Of a stretch of DNA of 64,000 nucleotides, positions 61,219-64,000 are shown piece after piece. A program made the position numbers and the translations under genes. Position 1 is the stretch's first letter; every line of letters begins with the position of its first letter. The notes beneath the pieces were generated by a model. It saw only the letters and a list, made by a program, of their open reading frames with translations. It was not told the origin of the DNA and searched no databases. This DNA is from Acidiphilium acidophilum (GTDB taxonomy: Bacteria > Pseudomonadota > Alphaproteobacteria > Acetobacterales > Acetobacteraceae): the NCBI RefSeq assembly GCF_033842475.1, contig NZ_JAWXYB010000018.1:2649501-2713500 (forward strand), read 5' to 3'.

Positions 61219-63024
61219 TCAGACCGTGTAGCCGAGCCGCTCGATGATCGGGGCGAGGAGGGGCAGGACCGGTTCGAGCTGGCTGCGGTAGTGGCGATAG
61301 CGGTAGCGGGACCGGTCGTAGAGTTTCTCGGTGACCTGGGCATAGCTGGCGGTGCGGGCGTAGCGCTGGTTTTTTTCGAATTGCAGGCAGGCGGGGTCGA
61401 ACGCCTCGCCGATGAAGCCGAGCAGGGCGCGGATTTCGCGTTCCTGGTGATCGACCACGTCCTCGTAGCGGACCGCGTGGTAGCGCAGCGCGGGGATATT
61501 GGCGCGGTAATGCGCGATGAGATCGGCGATCAGGGCGTAATGTTTCGCGGTGGTGGCAAGCTCGGCGGCGCAGAACAGGCCGTGGGTGAGGTGGTTGGAA
61601 TAGACCGAGAGCACGACATCGAGCGGGTGGCGCAGAAGGTGGATGATCGGGGCTTCGGGGAACATCAGATGGATCAGGCCGAGATGGGTCTCGTTCAGAG
61701 GCATTTTATCGGTGAACCAGCGCGCCCCCTCGCGCAGGATGCCGGCCTGGCGGACGCGGGCGAGGTAGTGGTCGCGCAGGAGATCGAGCCCTTCGCGCTG
61801 GTCGCCCATCCAGAGTTCGCACAGCGCGTCCGGGTAGGTCAGGGGGCTCGCGAACAGGCGCTGGGCGAGGTGGGTGGCGTCGTTGATGAAGGGGAGTTCA
61901 TCGCCGGCGGCGATGCGCGGATGAACCGAGAGGGTTTGTTCGATCAGCGTGGTGCCGGAGCGGGGGAAGCCGACGATGAAGATGGGTTGGGGCGTGTCGG
62001 TGCGGGTGGTGGCACGCGGCAGGGTGGCGAGCCGGCGTTCGGTGAAAAAGCCGCGCAGCCGGGCGGCCATGTCGCGGGCGGCATCGTCCAGGTAGCGGCG
62101 GGCGCCGAGTTCGAGGGCGCGGGATTTGCCGGCATCGTAGGCGGCGAAGGCTTCGGGGTAGCGGCCCAGACGGTCGAGCAGGCGGCCCTGTTCGGAGAGT
62201 TCGGCGGGACCGAGGCCGTTCCCTTCACCGAGGCGGGACAGACGGGCGAGTGCGGCTTCGGTTTCGCCCTGGCGGGCGAGCACGGTGGCGCGCGTCAGCG
62301 CGACGGCCTGGTTGCCGGGCGCGAGGGCTTCGGCCTGTTCGACCAGTTCGAGCGCACGGGGGAATTTGCGGTCGGCCTCCTCGGTCCGCGCCCAGCCGAG
62401 CACGGATTGCAGCACGGTCGGGTTGATGTCGAGCGAGCGGGCATAGAGGAGGCGGGCTTCCTCGATCCGTCCCTGGGTTTTGAGGTTCCAGGCAAGGTTG
62501 GCGAGGGTGACGGCGTCGTCGCGGTCGAGCAGGCGGAGAACTTCGCGGTAGTGATATTCGCCGATCAGGGCGCGGTTGGCCTCGGTCATCACGAGGCCCA
62601 TGAGGTTATGGGCCTGGGCGTTGCGCGGGGCGATGCGGATGGCATTGCGGGCGTGGGTTTCGGCCTCCGCGAGGGCACCGCGGCCCAGCAGCATCAGGGT
62701 GAGTTCGTTGGTGGCCGCGAAATTGTTCGGGTTGATCGAGACCATGCGGCGCAGGAGGGTTTCGGCGGCGCTGATCCTGCCCTGCTGGCGGCGCAGGCGG
62801 TGGAGGGCGAACAGCGCGTCCTCGCGGCCGGGGGCGAGTTCGAGGGCGGCACAGAGGGCGATCTCGGCGGCGGCTGGATCGTTGTCGCGCAGGGCGGCTT
62901 CGGCCTGTTCGAGCAGCGGGACGACCGGGGCGGTGGCGTCCGGCGGGCTGAGCGTGGCGAGATCGAGGGCGCAGCAGCGCTGGCGGCGCAGGCCGGAACC
63001 GCAAGGGCAGGGAGCAGGGTCCAC
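61219..63024 (-). CDS. SEC-C-like zinc motif + TPR + sulfotransferase protein, paralogue
   Basis: A 601-residue relative of the protein at 39876-41750 with the same plan. The zinc motif CPCGSGLRRQRCC is at residues 6-18. TPR units fill about 25-330 (LANLAWNLKTQGRIEEARLL). The sulfotransferase has PAPS loop PIFIVGFPRSGTTLIEQTLS and second contact IIHLLRHPLDVVLSVYSNHL. The start is GTG at 63024 with a GGGG context, 5 bp after the stop of the ATP-grasp gene, so the two are probably co-transcribed. It is convergent with the T6SS methyltransferase. The substrate is unknown. Confidence 0.88.
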   Translation of the reverse strand: MDPAPCPCGSGLRRQRCCALDLATLSPPDATAPVVPLLEQAEAALRDNDPAAAEIALCAALELAPGREDALFALHRLRRQQGRISAAETLLRRMVSINPNNFAATNELTLMLLGRGALAEAETHARNAIRIAPRNAQAHNLMGLVMTEANRALIGEYHYREVLRLLDRDDAVTLANLAWNLKTQGRIEEARLLYARSLDINPTVLQSVLGWARTEEADRKFPRALELVEQAEALAPGNQAVALTRATVLARQGETEAALARLSRLGEGNGLGPAELSEQGRLLDRLGRYPEAFAAYDAGKSRALELGARRYLDDAARDMAARLRGFFTERRLATLPRATTRTDTPQPIFIVGFPRSGTTLIEQTLSVHPRIAAGDELPFINDATHLAQRLFASPLTYPDALCELWMGDQREGLDLLRDHYLARVRQAGILREGARWFTDKMPLNETHLGLIHLMFPEAPIIHLLRHPLDVVLSVYSNHLTHGLFCAAELATTAKHYALIADLIAHYRANIPALRYHAVRYEDVVDHQEREIRALLGFIGEAFDPACLQFEKNQRYARTASYAQVTEKLYDRSRYRYRHYRSQLEPVLPLLAPIIERLGYTV

Positions 63025-63029
63025 CCCGG

Positions 63030-64000
63030 TCAGTCGTTGGCGGGATAGCGCGCCATCAGCGCCTTCTGGTGGCGCCAGGCGCGCAGCAGGCGGAGCGCAC
63101 CATAGCGCTTCACGCCCTTTGCCCGCATCGTGGCACCGATGCGGAAGGCCGCGCCGTAGTGGAAGAACTGGGTGCGATAGGCTTCGATGATGCTGGTCTC
63201 GGGATCCCAGATATGGGTGGCTTCGGAGCCCGCGCCGTTGACTTCGATGATGGTGAAACCTTCGCCGCGGCGCAGCGCGTTGGCCGAGGCGTAGCGCAGG
63301 TCGAACCGGCCGAAGTGGAAATCGGGGATGTCGCGGGCGATCGCGTCGATCCGCGCGGTCAGGGCCGGGGTGATCAGATGGCGGCCATCCTTGAAGGTCG
63401 AACCGCGGCAGTGATTGCCGACGAAGACGAGGCGGACCCGCTCGCCCGTGGCGGGAATACGGGCAGCATCGGTGCCGAGCTTTTCGAGCAGAAGCGTGGA
63501 GACGGCGTTCAGACGGTCATCGGCGGCGATCAGGTCACGGATGCGCGAGGTGCCGTCCCCCACCACGACCGGGGCGTATTTCAGGGTGATCGAGGTGATC
63601 GCGCCATGGGTAGCCCCGGGTTCGCGGATGTAGAAAATACCGGCTTCGCCTTCATCGGGCGCGAGGGCTTGGAGTTGCAGGCGGGTGGCACGGGGAAAGG
63701 CATCGAGATAGCGGGCGAGGGCATCGCTGGTTTCGATCAGGCGGACCCCGGTGCCATTGCAGCTCATGTCCGGCTTGGCGACCACGGGGTAGGTGAGGTT
63801 GGCCTGCGCCATGGCGGCTTCGGCCATGATCAGGTCGCCCCCGGGGTGGGCCTGGGTGGTGATGCCGGCATAGGGGGCGATCCAGCGCTGGGCCTCGGGG
63901 CCGGCGAGGTCGAGGATGTCGTTTTTCGATTCGCCGCAGATGCCGCCGGCCTCGATGCGTGGATTGGTCAGGGCCGGGAGGGTCAGGCTGCGGTGGCGGA
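63030..64000 (-). CDS. ATP-grasp protein (D-Ala-D-Ala ligase-like), 5' part outside window
   Basis: At least 323 codons; the frame is open to the window end. Visible parts are TNPRIEAGGICGESKNDILD, the ATP-binding lysine region YPVVAKPDMSCNGTGVRLIE, ITLKYAPVVVGDGTSRIRDL, DFHFGRFDLRYASA and the metal-binding end FTIIEVNGAGSEATHIWD. This resembles carboxylate-amine ligases of the D-Ala-D-Ala ligase superfamily, in a subgroup without known product. It precedes the TPR-sulfotransferase by 5 bp. Confidence 0.82.
   Translation of the reverse strand, partial: RHRSLTLPALTNPRIEAGGICGESKNDILDLAGPEAQRWIAPYAGITTQAHPGGDLIMAEAAMAQANLTYPVVAKPDMSCNGTGVRLIETSDALARYLDAFPRATRLQLQALAPDEGEAGIFYIREPGATHGAITSITLKYAPVVVGDGTSRIRDLIAADDRLNAVSTLLLEKLGTDAARIPATGERVRLVFVGNHCRGSTFKDGRHLITPALTARIDAIARDIPDFHFGRFDLRYASANALRRGEGFTIIEVNGAGSEATHIWDPETSIIEAYRTQFFHYGAAFRIGATMRAKGVKRYGALRLLRAWRHQKALMARYPAND

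Overview
The window is a high-GC chromosome-type segment from an aerobic anoxygenic phototroph of the Acetobacteraceae, most likely Acidiphilium or a close relative. That placement is an inference from three things: the layout of the photosynthesis gene cluster, the presence of the oxygen-dependent cyclase AcsF, and a zinc-type metallochaperone domain fused to a photosynthesis protein. Acidiphilium is known for zinc-bacteriochlorophyll.

Region 1 (1-20.5 kb) is half of a photosynthesis gene cluster. The regulators ppsR (cut by the window start) and ppaA read leftward. They diverge from a tightly overlapping rightward run: bchF-bchN-bchB-bchH-bchL-bchM-lhaA-puhA-puhB-puhC-orf105-acsF-puhE-hemA. 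It supplies aminolevulinate (HemA), chelatase subunit H, methyltransferase, cyclase, protochlorophyllide reductase (BchLNB) and 3-vinyl hydratase (BchF), plus reaction-centre subunit H and assembly factors. Two PpsR-like sites lie before bchF. Two anomalies stand out. lhaA is split by a complete IS256-family element with an 8-bp target duplication. PuhE is fused in frame to a CobW/COG0523 GTPase carrying a 20-histidine metal-binding stretch.

Region 2 (20.5-31.7 kb) holds a secreted lipase, then biotin genes in two blocks (bioD-bioF leftward, bioB-bioA rightward). Between the blocks lies a MarR-regulated cassette (MarR, isochorismatase-like hydrolase, small membrane protein, MFS exporter). A frameshifted family gene, a CrcB fluoride channel and dihydroorotase follow. 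A dispersed palindromic repeat occurs five times in the window, four of them here.

Region 3 (30.4-45.2 kb) holds a leftward envelope operon (two glycosyltransferases, asparagine synthetase, dihydroorotase), ygfZ-GST, an EamA transporter, nitronate monooxygenase, and the MbfA membrane ferritin. It continues with a TPR-sulfotransferase/TPR-glycosyltransferase pair, a small three-gene cassette that looks like metal transport, and tRNA-Ser(CGA). Between about 35.4 and 39 kb the GC skew of the given strand changes from C-rich to G-rich regardless of gene direction.

Region 4 (45.2-46.9 kb) is a scar. It holds a RAYT transposase remnant with REP-like palindromes, and an AT-rich orphan gene next to hcp.

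Region 5 (47-61.2 kb) is part of a type VI secretion locus of the imp type: hcp, tssH, tssA, two tandem tssC paralogues, tssB, tagJ, tssE, tssF, tssG, and a methyltransferase as last gene of the operon. TssJ/K/L/M, VgrG and PAAR are not in the window. The right end has a second TPR-sulfotransferase and a partial ATP-grasp protein.
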